Below are positions 36,169-44,852 of a stretch of 64,000 nt of DNA, piece by piece (position 1 is the stretch's first letter; the number at the start of each line of letters is the position of its first letter). The DNA is taken from assembly GCF_039539345.1 (NCBI RefSeq), contig NZ_BAABCY010000006.1, positions 22,756 to 86,755 on the forward strand, in the 5' to 3' direction. The notes under the pieces were generated by a model, which made no database searches, was not told the origin of the DNA, and was given only the letters and a program-made list of their open reading frames with translations. The translations under genes and the position numbers were made by a program. The stretch comes from Snuella lapsa (GTDB lineage: Bacteria; Bacteroidota; Bacteroidia; Flavobacteriales; Flavobacteriaceae).

Positions 36169-36188
36169 ATATTTAATCGATTAACTGC
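36169..36188. promoter_or_regulatory. LacI-type dyad, possible regulon member
   Basis: Centred on CG, the 12-base core TTAATCGATTAA is a perfect palindrome and differs by one base from the core of the dyads near the 2-keto-3-deoxygluconate kinase gene. It lies just beyond the 3' end of the first LacI gene, about 300 bases upstream of the lipoprotein gene. Otherwise the stretch 35999-36226 shows only AT-rich sequence. Confidence 0.3.
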
Positions 36189-36226
36189 GTTTTATTGTTG
36201 TTTATGTATAAAATACCGTCTATATT

Positions 36227-37231
36227 TTAAAGTGTTGAGCCACTTCGTATTAAGCTTGTTTTGACTATTTTTGTCTTAACATCGTCGTCACCTAGGTTAT
36301 TTTGGAGCCTATTAATGAGTAATTGGGCTGCATTGGCTCCAATGTCCTTTGCATGTTGTCTAATAGTTGTTAATCTTGGAATACTGTGATTAGATACCGA
36401 TTTACTTGAAAAACCTATAACAGAAATATCTTTGGGAACTTTAAACCCAAAACTTATGGCTGTATTGATGGCTATAACACCCGAAGCGCTATCGGCTGCA
36501 ACAACCGCATCTATACCTTTGTTTTCTTTAAAGAAGTCATGTATCTTCTTTTGGTGGTCATCATAACGTCCCATTCTTAAAGACAAAACCTGAAGATCTT
36601 GATTCTCCAAAATAGCTTTTGCATAACCTCTTTCCCTTAGCTTACCAACACTTAAATCATCTATATTGCTTATAAAAGCAATATGTTTTCTACCTTCATC
36701 TAGCAAACTTTTAGTAGCATTATAAGTCGATTCAAAATCATCTACAATAACTTTATCACACAATACGTCGTGAGCCACTCTATCAAACATAACAATTGGA
36801 AGCCCTTTCTTTATTGTATTTTTAAAGTGATCTACTTCATTTTTCATCTGTGTCTCTTGGGCTACACATAATATAAACCCATCTACACTACCATTGGCCA
36901 ATAACTGTAAACTCTCTTTTTCTTTTTCTAAAGATTCGTTAGAAATACATGTAATAATGTTATAACCATGATTAGTGGCTTCTCTTTCTATTCCAAAAAG
37001 TACTTTAGCTAAAAAATGATTAAGGATATCGGGAATAATAACACCAATTGTTTTGGTTTTATTTTGCTTTAAGCTTAATGCTACCTTATTGGGTTTATAA
37101 TTGTATAGTTCGGCTAGTTCCTTAACACGTTTTACTGTCTCTTCACCTATTTCCTCACTATTATTCAATGCTTTAGAAACTGTAGAAATCGAAACATTTA
37201 ACTCTTTCGCCAATTGCTTTAAAGTAACCAT
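36227..37231 (-). CDS. LacI-family transcriptional regulator
   Basis: 334 residues: an N-terminal LacI helix-turn-helix (TLKQLAKELNVSISTVSKALN) with hinge, then a periplasmic-binding-protein-like sensor domain (TIGVIIPDILNHFLAKVLFGIE; GFILCVAQE; DAVVAADSASGVIAINTA). It is downstream of the aldolase and kinase genes, separated by 229 bases, and on the same strand. A second LacI regulator sits on the other side of these genes. The ligand is probably a sugar acid or oligosaccharide product, but cannot be read from the sequence. Confidence 0.9.
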   Translation of the reverse strand: MVTLKQLAKELNVSISTVSKALNNSEEIGEETVKRVKELAELYNYKPNKVALSLKQNKTKTIGVIIPDILNHFLAKVLFGIEREATNHGYNIITCISNESLEKEKESLQLLANGSVDGFILCVAQETQMKNEVDHFKNTIKKGLPIVMFDRVAHDVLCDKVIVDDFESTYNATKSLLDEGRKHIAFISNIDDLSVGKLRERGYAKAILENQDLQVLSLRMGRYDDHQKKIHDFFKENKGIDAVVAADSASGVIAINTAISFGFKVPKDISVIGFSSKSVSNHSIPRLTTIRQHAKDIGANAAQLLINRLQNNLGDDDVKTKIVKTSLIRSGSTL

Positions 37232-37460
37232 ACTATTTACACGTAATTTATAAGTAACGCAATTTACAAAAATACGTTCTTATAATACCACTGTATAAAA
37301 AATTAAGATTCAATACACTCCAAAACATAAGAAACCACCTAAAGAAGTATTCAAAAACTCCTTAACAAAAACGAATCATCACTTAATTACCTGATGGTTA
37401 ACTTCTTTTTGTTTGTAACAGCTTGAACCTATTTTAGGCGGCTTCTCTTTTTTGGAGAAC

Positions 37461-38129
37461 TTATTTTCTAAGACTTCTAATAATAGTAAGTGCATTTTTG
37501 ACGTCAGCTTCTAATTTCGCATAGTCTTTGTTGGCCAATATTTCTTTTGAAATTAATTGCGAGCCCATACCAACACAAGTCACGCCAGCATTAAACCAGC
37601 CTGAAAGATTTTCTTCCGTCGGAGCAACGCCTCCGGTAGGCATAATACTAGTCCATGGTTGTGGTCCTTTAATACCTTTTACAAATTTTGGGCCATACAA
37701 ATCCCCAGGGAACAGTTTAACAATCTCACATCCCAATTCTTCAGCCCTTGCAATTTCGGTTAAACTACCACATCCTGGTGACCATAGTACCTTTCTTCTA
37801 TTACAGACTATGGCAATATCTTCACGTAACACAGGTGTTACAATAAAATTAGCCCCCAAAGCCATGTATAATGATGCAGCTGCAGCATCGGTTACAGAAC
37901 CAACGCCCATTATCATACCCGGTAATTCTTCGATAGCATATTTTGTTAATGCTCCAAAAACTTCATGGGCAAAATCTCCTCGTGCAGTAAACTCCATTAA
38001 ACGAGCGCCTCCATTATAGCAAGCCTTTAATACACTTTTACTTACTTCAATATCACTGTTAAAAAACAAAGGAATCATCCCTGTTTCTTGCATTGCATTT
38101 GCAACTTCTATTCTTGTAAATTGAGCCAT
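37461..38129 (-). CDS. eda: 2-dehydro-3-deoxy-6-phosphogluconate aldolase (KDPG/KHG aldolase)
   Basis: 222 residues of the class I KDPG aldolase family. The Schiff-base lysine lies in EIVKLFPGDLYGP, with the following KGIKGPQPW and PTGGV phosphate-binding blocks. It splits KDPG into pyruvate and glyceraldehyde 3-phosphate, or 4-hydroxy-2-oxoglutarate in the same active site. It follows the KDG kinase gene by 81 bases, which hold an inverted repeat, so the two steps KDG to KDPG to central metabolites are encoded together. This pair commonly finishes breakdown of alginate, pectin or other uronate polymers. Confidence 0.9.
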   Translation of the reverse strand: MAQFTRIEVANAMQETGMIPLFFNSDIEVSKSVLKACYNGGARLMEFTARGDFAHEVFGALTKYAIEELPGMIMGVGSVTDAAAASLYMALGANFIVTPVLREDIAIVCNRRKVLWSPGCGSLTEIARAEELGCEIVKLFPGDLYGPKFVKGIKGPQPWTSIMPTGGVAPTEENLSGWFNAGVTCVGMGSQLISKEILANKDYAKLEADVKNALTIIRSLRK

Positions 38130-38157
38130 TCTTATTTAAATGTTTAATTTTTTATTT

Positions 38158-38203
38158 GTGTAATTGTTAAATCGTTTAAGACATAACGGTTTAACAATTA
38201 CAC
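38158..38203. repeat. 14-bp inverted repeat holding a LacI-type dyad, between kinase and aldolase genes
   Basis: GTGTAATTGTTAAA (38158-38171) and TTTAACAATTACAC (38190-38203) are exact inverted copies separated by 18 bases. The left arm and loop contain a 20-base site centred on CG (38164-38183) whose core matches the CTTAAACGAT dyads upstream of the kinase. It could be an internal operator, an RNA stem that tunes kinase to aldolase expression, or both. No T-run follows, so a strong terminator is unlikely. Confidence 0.45.
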
Positions 38204-38210
38204 ATTTATT

Positions 38211-39251
38211 TTATCTAGCAACACGTCCTGAAGCATCACCTCCCATTAATTTTTCAACTTCTGCAACTGTTACCAAATTAGCATCTCCTTTGATGGTATG
38301 TTTTAAACAGGATGCTGCTACTGCAAAATCCAAGGCATTTTGGTCATCTTCGGGATAGGTTAACAATCCATATATTAAACCTCCCATAAACGAATCACCT
38401 CCACCAACACGGTCTACAATATCTGTAATTTGATACTGGCGGGTTTCATACATTTTTTTGCCATCGTATAAAACACCAGCCCAGGTATTATGTGACGCAG
38501 AAATAGAACCTCTTAATGTTGTAATAACCTTTTTGGCTCTTGGGAATTTTTTCATCATTTGTTGACAAACCGACAAAAAGGCCTCTGCTTTTACATTATG
38601 ACCTTCTGTTTGAACACTAATTCCTTCTGGTTTTATGCCAAAATGCATCTCGGCATCTTCTTCATTTCCTAGAATAATATCGCAATATGATGTTAATTCG
38701 GTCATGATAGCCTCCCTATCTCCTCCATATTTCCATAATTTTGCACGGTAATTCAAATCGGTTGAAATCGTGATACCCTTTGCACTGGCTGCTTTAACTG
38801 CCTCCAAGCACACATCGGCAGCACCTTGAGAAATCGCCGGTGTAATTCCTGTCCAATGAAACCATTCTACACCTTCAAAAACAGCATCCCAATTAATCAT
38901 ACCTAGCTCTATTTCTGCCATGGCCGAATGGGCTCGATCGTATACCACTTTACTTCCTCTAGATACTGCACCGGTCTCTAAGAAATAAATACCTAAACGA
39001 TCTCCTCCATAAACAATCTTGTCGACACCAACACCGCGTTTACGCATTTCCATCATCGCACATTCACCAATATCGTTTTTTGGTAAGCGCGTTACAAAAT
39101 CAACTGGTATCCCATAATTTGCCAACGACACCGCTACGTTAGACTCTCCTCCTCCATAAACCACATCAAAACTACTGGCTTGGGAAAATCTTAAAAATCC
39201 CTGTGGAGCTAACCTTAACATGATTTCTCCAAATGTTACTACTCTACTCAT
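38211..39251 (-). CDS. kdgK: PfkB-family sugar kinase, likely 2-dehydro-3-deoxygluconate kinase
   Basis: 346 residues of the ribokinase/PfkB family. The sugar-binding YGGGESNVAVSLANYG and the catalytic DRVGGGDSFMGGLIYG (Asp base in GGGDS) are present. The gene for KDPG aldolase follows, which makes KDG phosphorylation at C6 the most likely reaction. In the family, other sugar specificities exist, so the assignment rests on the pairing. A 20-base LacI-type dyad lies 23 bases upstream of the start, so the operon is probably repressed when substrate is absent. Confidence 0.85.
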   Translation of the reverse strand: MSRVVTFGEIMLRLAPQGFLRFSQASSFDVVYGGGESNVAVSLANYGIPVDFVTRLPKNDIGECAMMEMRKRGVGVDKIVYGGDRLGIYFLETGAVSRGSKVVYDRAHSAMAEIELGMINWDAVFEGVEWFHWTGITPAISQGAADVCLEAVKAASAKGITISTDLNYRAKLWKYGGDREAIMTELTSYCDIILGNEEDAEMHFGIKPEGISVQTEGHNVKAEAFLSVCQQMMKKFPRAKKVITTLRGSISASHNTWAGVLYDGKKMYETRQYQITDIVDRVGGGDSFMGGLIYGLLTYPEDDQNALDFAVAASCLKHTIKGDANLVTVAEVEKLMGGDASGRVAR

Positions 39252-39273
39252 ATTCTACTTTAAATTAAACAAC

Positions 39274-39293
39274 TTGCTTAATCGTTTAAGCAG
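39274..39293 (-). promoter_or_regulatory. LacI-type operator upstream of the KDG kinase gene
   Basis: TTGCTTAATCGTTTAAGCAG is a CG-centred dyad, and its reverse complement matches the site at 39365-39384 in 19 of 20 bases. It lies 23 bases before the kinase ATG, in position to block transcription. Which of the two nearby LacI regulators binds it is not known; the divergent one is the obvious candidate. Confidence 0.65.
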
Positions 39294-39308
39294 TTGTGTC
39301 TAAAAGAA

Positions 39309-39342
39309 ATCAAAACATTAAATAGCATCTAGATGTTTTGAT
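39309..39342. repeat. 10-bp inverted repeat in the divergent promoter region
   Basis: ATCAAAACAT (39309-39318) and ATGTTTTGAT (39333-39342) are exact inverted copies with a 14-base spacer. The repeat lies midway between the two LacI-type dyads, where the divergent promoters should be. It may bind a further regulator. Its role is unknown. Confidence 0.35.
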
Positions 39343-39364
39343 TATACCGACTAATACGTTATTT

Positions 39365-39384
39365 TTGCTTAAACGATTAAGCAA
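39365..39384 (+). promoter_or_regulatory. LacI-type operator at the divergent regulator gene
   Basis: TTGCTTAAACGATTAAGCAA has perfect 8-bp arms around ACGA and a central CG as in LacI-family operators. It ends 13 bases before the TTG start used here for the regulator, and would mediate autoregulation. With the site at 39274-39293 it forms a pair 91 bases apart that could support looping. Confidence 0.65.
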
Positions 39385-39397
39385 AGCTATAAAAAAT

Positions 39398-40432
39398 TTG
39401 GGAAATAAAAAAAGAACGACCATAAAAGACATTGCCAACGTCTTAGATATTTCTCCTGCGGCTGTTTCTAAAGCCTTGCATGGAGACTCTCGTATTAGTG
39501 CTAAAACAATAGAAGCCGTAAAGGAAGTTGCTAAAAAACTAAATTACCAACCCAACCATCTCGCAAGTGCCTTAAGAAAAGGCAAAAGTAATTTAGTAGG
39601 CGTTATAGTTCCCAAAACTAACAGTAACTTTTTTTCTTCTGTTATCCAAAATATAGAAGAAATTTTAAACAAAGAAGGGTACAATATTATTATAACACAA
39701 TCTAATGAGTCTTTTAAAAAGGAATGCAACAATATAGATGCACTTTTATTTACCCAAGTTGATGGTATCATTGCCTCTATGGCGAATGAAACTATTGATC
39801 TTGATTATTACGAAAAGATTAAGTCCTATGGGATTCCTTTAATTCTGTTTGATCGTGGTGAGAATAATTTAAATGTTGATTACATAGGTATAGATGATTA
39901 CCAAAGTAGTCATCTAATTATAGAACATCTAGTAGGTCAGGGCTGTAAACGTATAGCACATATAGGAGGTTTTAAGCATACCAGAATTTACAATAATAGA
40001 ATTCGTGGCTATGTTGACGCAATAAAAAAACATAATTTACCTCTTGATGATGAATTGCTGTTTGAGAGTAGTTTAACGATTGAAGACGGAAGAGAAAAAA
40101 TGAACCAGTTATTAGCATTAAAAAACAGACCTGACGCCGTATATGTTGCTGGAGATTATGCTGCTCTAGGTGCTTTACAAGTATTAAAAGAAAATCGTAT
40201 TAATATCCCTAAGGATATCGCTCTTGTTGGTTTTGGCAATGAACCTTTTACATCTATGGTTAGCCCAACTATTTCGAGTATCAATCAGCACAGTGGAGAA
40301 ATTGGAAGACAGGCAGCTTTAACATTTCTGGAGCGTGTAAAAATGACTCCAGTAAAGCAAACATTGAACAAAATAATTCTTAATGCCGAATTGATTGTAA
40401 GGGATTCTTCTAATATTAATTGGAACCTTTAA
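39398..40432 (+). CDS. LacI-family transcriptional regulator, divergent from the KDG genes
   Basis: About 344 residues when started at TTG 39398, which puts the helix-turn-helix (TIKDIANVLDISPAAVSKAL) close to the N-terminus as in the family and leaves the operator outside the gene. An in-frame TTG at 39338 would add 20 residues encoded by the operator itself, and no ATG is available. The sensor domain has the usual blocks (VGVIVPKTNSNFFSSVIQNIE; PLILFDRGENN; DAVYVAGDYAALG). It faces the KDG kinase gene across a region with two near-identical dyads and is the likely repressor of that operon. It ends two bases before the convergent hybrid sensor gene. Confidence 0.85.
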   Translation: MGNKKRTTIKDIANVLDISPAAVSKALHGDSRISAKTIEAVKEVAKKLNYQPNHLASALRKGKSNLVGVIVPKTNSNFFSSVIQNIEEILNKEGYNIIITQSNESFKKECNNIDALLFTQVDGIIASMANETIDLDYYEKIKSYGIPLILFDRGENNLNVDYIGIDDYQSSHLIIEHLVGQGCKRIAHIGGFKHTRIYNNRIRGYVDAIKKHNLPLDDELLFESSLTIEDGREKMNQLLALKNRPDAVYVAGDYAALGALQVLKENRINIPKDIALVGFGNEPFTSMVSPTISSINQHSGEIGRQAALTFLERVKMTPVKQTLNKIILNAELIVRDSSNINWNL

Positions 40433-40434
40433 AA

Positions 40435-43400
40435 TTAATAATATGAATCTACCTTATGCTTGTTTAAATAGTCTGCGATCCCAATTTTTTGAGCCTCTTT
40501 TTTAAACTCTGCAGGAGCTTTTTTAAATGATTTTTTAAAACATCTAGAAAAATATTTTGGATCGTTAAAACCTGTCATGAATGCAGACTCCGAAACAGAA
40601 TAACCATATTTGGTAAGTAAAACAGCGGCTTTTTTTAATCGTATAAGCCTAACAAAATCTAACAAGCTATGACCAGTCAAAGCTTGACATTTCCTATAAA
40701 TACTAGAATATCCCATATTTAACATATCAGATAGTTCCTCCATTTTAAAATTCGCATCATCCATCCTTAAGTTAATATTTGCCACAAGATTTTCAAGAAA
40801 AACTTCATCTTGGGATTTCTTTTCTTTTAGATTGGGACTACTTATAAACTCTTTTCGATATTTGGATATTATATGCTCCTTAGACATAATAATATTTTTC
40901 ACTTTAAGCAATAACTCATTGGTGTTAAAAGGTTTACTTATATATTCAATGGCTCCAGATTGCAACCCTGTTAACTTAGATTTGGTAGAGTTCTTAGCCG
41001 TTAACAACACAACAGGTATATGCTTTGTTAAGTGATCCTCTTGAAGTTTTTTGCACATTTCTATCCCGTCCAGTTCAGGCATCATAATATCACTTAAAAT
41101 AAGATCGGGGAAGTTACTTTTAGCATAATAATACCCTTCTTCTCCATTTTCGGCTAGAATAACATTATATTCATTACAAAGGATATCCTTTAAAAAGCTT
41201 TGAAGGTCATAATTATCTTCTACAATTAAAACCGTCTTTTTTAATATATCTCCTTTGTTTTTTTCTTCTAACTGTGCCGTATTTGTTTCTTCTGGTAGTT
41301 TTGTTTCTTTAGGCTCATCTGCTATTATACGTTCAAAATCGTTATAAGATTCCTTTGCTATAGGAATAACAACAGTAAATACCGTACCATCTATTGGAGA
41401 AGACTCAACTTCTATTTTTCCTTTGTGCAGATCTACCAATTCTTTGGTGAGCGCTAATCCAATTCCCGCTCCCTTTTTGTTTTTACCAGATTTTGATTGA
41501 TAAAACAATTCAAAAATATTATTCAGTTCTTCCCTAGGTATGCCTTGTCCCGAATCGGTTACTGAAAGCTTTATCATCTTTTTTGAATTAATCGGAATAA
41601 CCGTTAACTGAATATTACCTTCTTGCGGCGTAAACTTGAATGCATTAGACAAAAGATTATATACAATATGCTCCAATTTCTCCTTATCATACCAAGCTTC
41701 TGATAGGTTTTTAGGACAATTAATCGCAAAATCAATGTGCTTTTTTCTTGCTAATTCCTTAAAGGACAAACCTACAGCTTCAATGTTTTCGTACAGATCA
41801 TTTTTAGTTACATTTAGCCTTAATGTGTCCAACTCTTTATCCCTAACCAAAGTCAATTCACGTCCAATTTTAGAAAGCCGCTTGGCGTTGTAATCAATAA
41901 TACTAAGACGTTGCTTTAACAATAAATTTCCATTAGCTTCGGCACGCTTTAACATATCCTCTATTGGGCCTAATATTAACGTTATTGGGGTTTGAATTTC
42001 ATGCGACATCTTTGCAAAGAAATTCATCTTTGATGCATTTAACTCGCTATCTTTTTTATGGCTTATTTTTTCTAAAAACAGATTTTTTCTTAAAGAATAC
42101 CAACGCTTTATCCCATAAGCCAACAGCCCTAATATACATATATATACAATATATGCTAGTGGTGTATTCCACAGCGGTGGTGCTATTGCAATAACAATCT
42201 TTTTTACAGGAATATCCCATACACCTTTTTTAGTTCCGGCTTTTACTTCAAAAGTATAATTACCAGCAGGTATATTAGTATACGTTGCTATACGCTCTGT
42301 ATTACTTGTAATCCAATCTGCATCAAATCCCTCTAAACGGTAAGCATAATAATATTTGGGATCTAAGATATTATTGCCAACAGCCGAAAATCGGAATGAA
42401 AAAGAAGATTGTGCGTGCTTTAATTTAAGGGACTTAACATCATATAGCTCATTTGGCACCTGATCTGGAATTAAAACATTTGCTGATTGATTTAAAACTT
42501 CGATACTATTGATTTGCAACGTGGCTACCGACTGGTTTTTATTCAAGTCTTGGGGATAAAAGTAATTCAACCCTTTAAACCCTCCAAAATACAGCCGCCC
42601 ATCCTTAGCTTTAAAAACACTTCTCGACATGAACACATTATCTTGTAAGCCATCAGCTTTATAGTATGTTTTTACAATAGAGTCTTTTAAATTAAAATGA
42701 CAAATACCGTTGGTAGAACTCAACCATAAATTGTCGTTATCTTCCATTATTACAGCAGACAAAGACTTATCTGCTAAAGCATCCAAATCTTCAAACATGG
42801 TATAGTTATAATTCTTTGTATTAAACTTTACCAGTTTCCCGCTTCCGTTAACCATCCATATTGTGTTAGCTCCGCCTACTGCCATAGACTTAACTCCAAG
42901 TGCTCCAGCTCGTGTTTCATTATTGACAGAATTACAATTTACAAAGGATGAGGCTTTTAATTCTTCCTTATTTTCAACGAACTGAAATAGACCTCCTTCA
43001 TATAATCCCAACCAAATAGTACCATTCTGATCTTCAATTATAGATTCAACAATACTTCCCTTAAGACCATACGAATTATGCGCAAAAGAAGCTAACAGCT
43101 TTTGATCTTTAGAATAGACATTTATTGAAATATCAGATCCAACCCAGATACGCCCTTTCGAATCTTTATATACTGTCCTGACATCTGACGCTTTTAGATT
43201 TCTTGAATTGGATATCTCAACCTTTTTAAACTTATCATTCTTAGTATTACAAAACCACAAACCATTTTTATAAGTCCCTAACCACAAATTAGAATTATCG
43301 TCCTCAACAATGGATTGTACGTAAAATCCTTTACTTAAAATAGCATCATTAAAATATTGCTTCTCCTTTGTGCTTCCGTCCTCATTAAAAATTATTTTCG

Positions 43401-44532
43401 TTATACCCTCGCCATCCGTACCTACCCATAATACGCCTTTAGAACTTTTACACATACTAAGTATTCGTAATGGCGCATTGGATTGAGATCCTTCATGATA
43501 AAAAATGCTGTTGTTGGAATTGGGCAGGATATTTACCTTTCCATAATTTGTTATCACCCACAGGTTTTTATGAGCATCTTCATTAATATCTAATATTGTA
43601 TTGGTACTCAAAGAAGATTCATTTGCGTTTTGCTTTGTAAATAATGAAACATCTCCTTTTTGTGCATCTATCCTATACAGTCCGCCTCCGTCTGTTCCTC
43701 CCCAAACATATCCATTGCTATCACAATATAATGCGCGAAACATCTCCTTCCGTATATTGAACAAGCGCCCTTTAAAAAAAGTATCTTGTATAAATTGTTT
43801 ATTGAGTATGTCATAAACAAATAAACCAAAGGTCTCTGTTCCAATCCAAAGTTTATTGTAGTTATCTGCAACAATAACCAAGCCTCCTGGATAATCCTTA
43901 AAAGGAGCATCTAACTCTTCTAAGTGTTTAGATTTAGCATAGTAAACAAGGATAGTACCTGTCCCATAACCTATACTTAAAAACAACTCATTGTCTGGTC
44001 CAATTTCAATATCACTAATGAAATTTTCAGGAAACATTTTCTTTGGAACCTGTGTTATACTATCAATAACCGCATGAGCATAACGATACACGGCTCCTCT
44101 CTGAGTCCCCATCCAAACCGTATCACGTTTTACCTTTATTGAAGTAATTGCTGCTCCTTTCAATAAGGGAGAAATGGCTTCAAAATGTTTATTTCCAACA
44201 TTATATTTGGTAAGTAACCCCCGATGCGATAGCAACCAAATATTCTTAGAACTATCCAACACCATATCCTTAACATAGTCTCCAGATTTTCGATTTGGAA
44301 AAAGGCTATTGTTGCTTATAACTTTATACCTGTACCCATCATAAATTAACAAACCTCCCCCATAAGCCATCCAAATATTCCCTATTGAATCCTGAATGGT
44401 TTTAGAAATTCTTATATCCCGATTATTTAATGTTGGAGAAATATGACTGAAATTAGTATGATTCTGTCCAGCAGCCAAACACACTGATAACATAACTCCC
44501 ACCAAAAACATATAATATTTAAACTTCCGCAT
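40435..44532 (-). CDS. Hybrid two-component system sensor/regulator with beta-propeller sensor
   Basis: 1365 residues in one chain. There is a signal peptide (ending AAGQ), a 14-bladed type periplasmic propeller made of two-component propeller repeats (NIWMAYGGG, VWGGTDGGGLYRID and similar), a Y_Y_Y domain near 700-780 and one membrane helix near 790-810. The cytoplasmic part has a HisKA domain with His in MSHEIQTP near 845, an ATPase domain (DSGQGIPREEL), a receiver with Asp in LILSDIMMP near 1147 and a C-terminal AraC helix-turn-helix. Such proteins sense oligosaccharides released from a target glycan and activate the matching utilisation genes. Here the KDG genes and the GH109-like gene are the close candidates. 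Confidence 0.93.
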   Translation of the reverse strand: MRKFKYYMFLVGVMLSVCLAAGQNHTNFSHISPTLNNRDIRISKTIQDSIGNIWMAYGGGLLIYDGYRYKVISNNSLFPNRKSGDYVKDMVLDSSKNIWLLSHRGLLTKYNVGNKHFEAISPLLKGAAITSIKVKRDTVWMGTQRGAVYRYAHAVIDSITQVPKKMFPENFISDIEIGPDNELFLSIGYGTGTILVYYAKSKHLEELDAPFKDYPGGLVIVADNYNKLWIGTETFGLFVYDILNKQFIQDTFFKGRLFNIRKEMFRALYCDSNGYVWGGTDGGGLYRIDAQKGDVSLFTKQNANESSLSTNTILDINEDAHKNLWVITNYGKVNILPNSNNSIFYHEGSQSNAPLRILSMCKSSKGVLWVGTDGEGITKIIFNEDGSTKEKQYFNDAILSKGFYVQSIVEDDNSNLWLGTYKNGLWFCNTKNDKFKKVEISNSRNLKASDVRTVYKDSKGRIWVGSDISINVYSKDQKLLASFAHNSYGLKGSIVESIIEDQNGTIWLGLYEGGLFQFVENKEELKASSFVNCNSVNNETRAGALGVKSMAVGGANTIWMVNGSGKLVKFNTKNYNYTMFEDLDALADKSLSAVIMEDNDNLWLSSTNGICHFNLKDSIVKTYYKADGLQDNVFMSRSVFKAKDGRLYFGGFKGLNYFYPQDLNKNQSVATLQINSIEVLNQSANVLIPDQVPNELYDVKSLKLKHAQSSFSFRFSAVGNNILDPKYYYAYRLEGFDADWITSNTERIATYTNIPAGNYTFEVKAGTKKGVWDIPVKKIVIAIAPPLWNTPLAYIVYICILGLLAYGIKRWYSLRKNLFLEKISHKKDSELNASKMNFFAKMSHEIQTPITLILGPIEDMLKRAEANGNLLLKQRLSIIDYNAKRLSKIGRELTLVRDKELDTLRLNVTKNDLYENIEAVGLSFKELARKKHIDFAINCPKNLSEAWYDKEKLEHIVYNLLSNAFKFTPQEGNIQLTVIPINSKKMIKLSVTDSGQGIPREELNNIFELFYQSKSGKNKKGAGIGLALTKELVDLHKGKIEVESSPIDGTVFTVVIPIAKESYNDFERIIADEPKETKLPEETNTAQLEEKNKGDILKKTVLIVEDNYDLQSFLKDILCNEYNVILAENGEEGYYYAKSNFPDLILSDIMMPELDGIEMCKKLQEDHLTKHIPVVLLTAKNSTKSKLTGLQSGAIEYISKPFNTNELLLKVKNIIMSKEHIISKYRKEFISSPNLKEKKSQDEVFLENLVANINLRMDDANFKMEELSDMLNMGYSSIYRKCQALTGHSLLDFVRLIRLKKAAVLLTKYGYSVSESAFMTGFNDPKYFSRCFKKSFKKAPAEFKKEAQKIGIADYLNKHKVDSYY

Positions 44533-44539
44533 AAGCTAT

Positions 44540-44559
44540 TTTCTTAAACGATCAAAATC
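44540..44559. promoter_or_regulatory. Half-conserved LacI-type site upstream of the hybrid sensor gene
   Basis: TTTCTTAAACGATCAAAATC keeps the CTTAAACGAT left half of the KDG operators with CG at the centre, but the right half is poor. It lies 8 bases before the sensor start codon. It may be a weak or monomeric site. Confidence 0.3.
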
Positions 44560-44852
44560 TCTTTACAAAATAGAATGGTTTCCTCTAGTTCCAAAAAACA
44601 ATACTTCTGAGCCTCCATTTAAAAGAAGAGTAAATATATTAATAAAATTCCATGAGGGCAGCTTGTAGATCAAGTCATTACTACAAATTAAGGATAACGT
44701 TTTAATCAAAAAGGTGGACGCTTTCTGCAAGTGCGGTAAAAAACTTAAAATATCCGACTTTATGCACAAAATAGCACCATATATATGTATATATAATTAA
44801 CATATTTGGAATATCAATTTAAATTCATGCAACTTTATCATAAAATATACTC
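44560..44852. other. Intergenic region between divergent hybrid sensor and GH109-like genes
   Basis: About 290 AT-rich bases containing an alternating purine-pyrimidine tract (ATATATATGTATATATAATT near 44779-44799) and a CATATTTG box 44 bases before the GH109-like ATG (one mismatch to the -7 consensus). I see no gene, terminator or clear operator besides the partial dyad at 44540-44559. Hybrid-sensor binding sites are expected in this region but are not recognisable by eye. Confidence 0.4.

Noticed and set aside
44563..44769. A 68-codon frame upstream of the hybrid sensor on the minus strand
   Set aside because: It has no recognisable domain, covers a promoter region of a large gene and looks like chance AT-rich coding.
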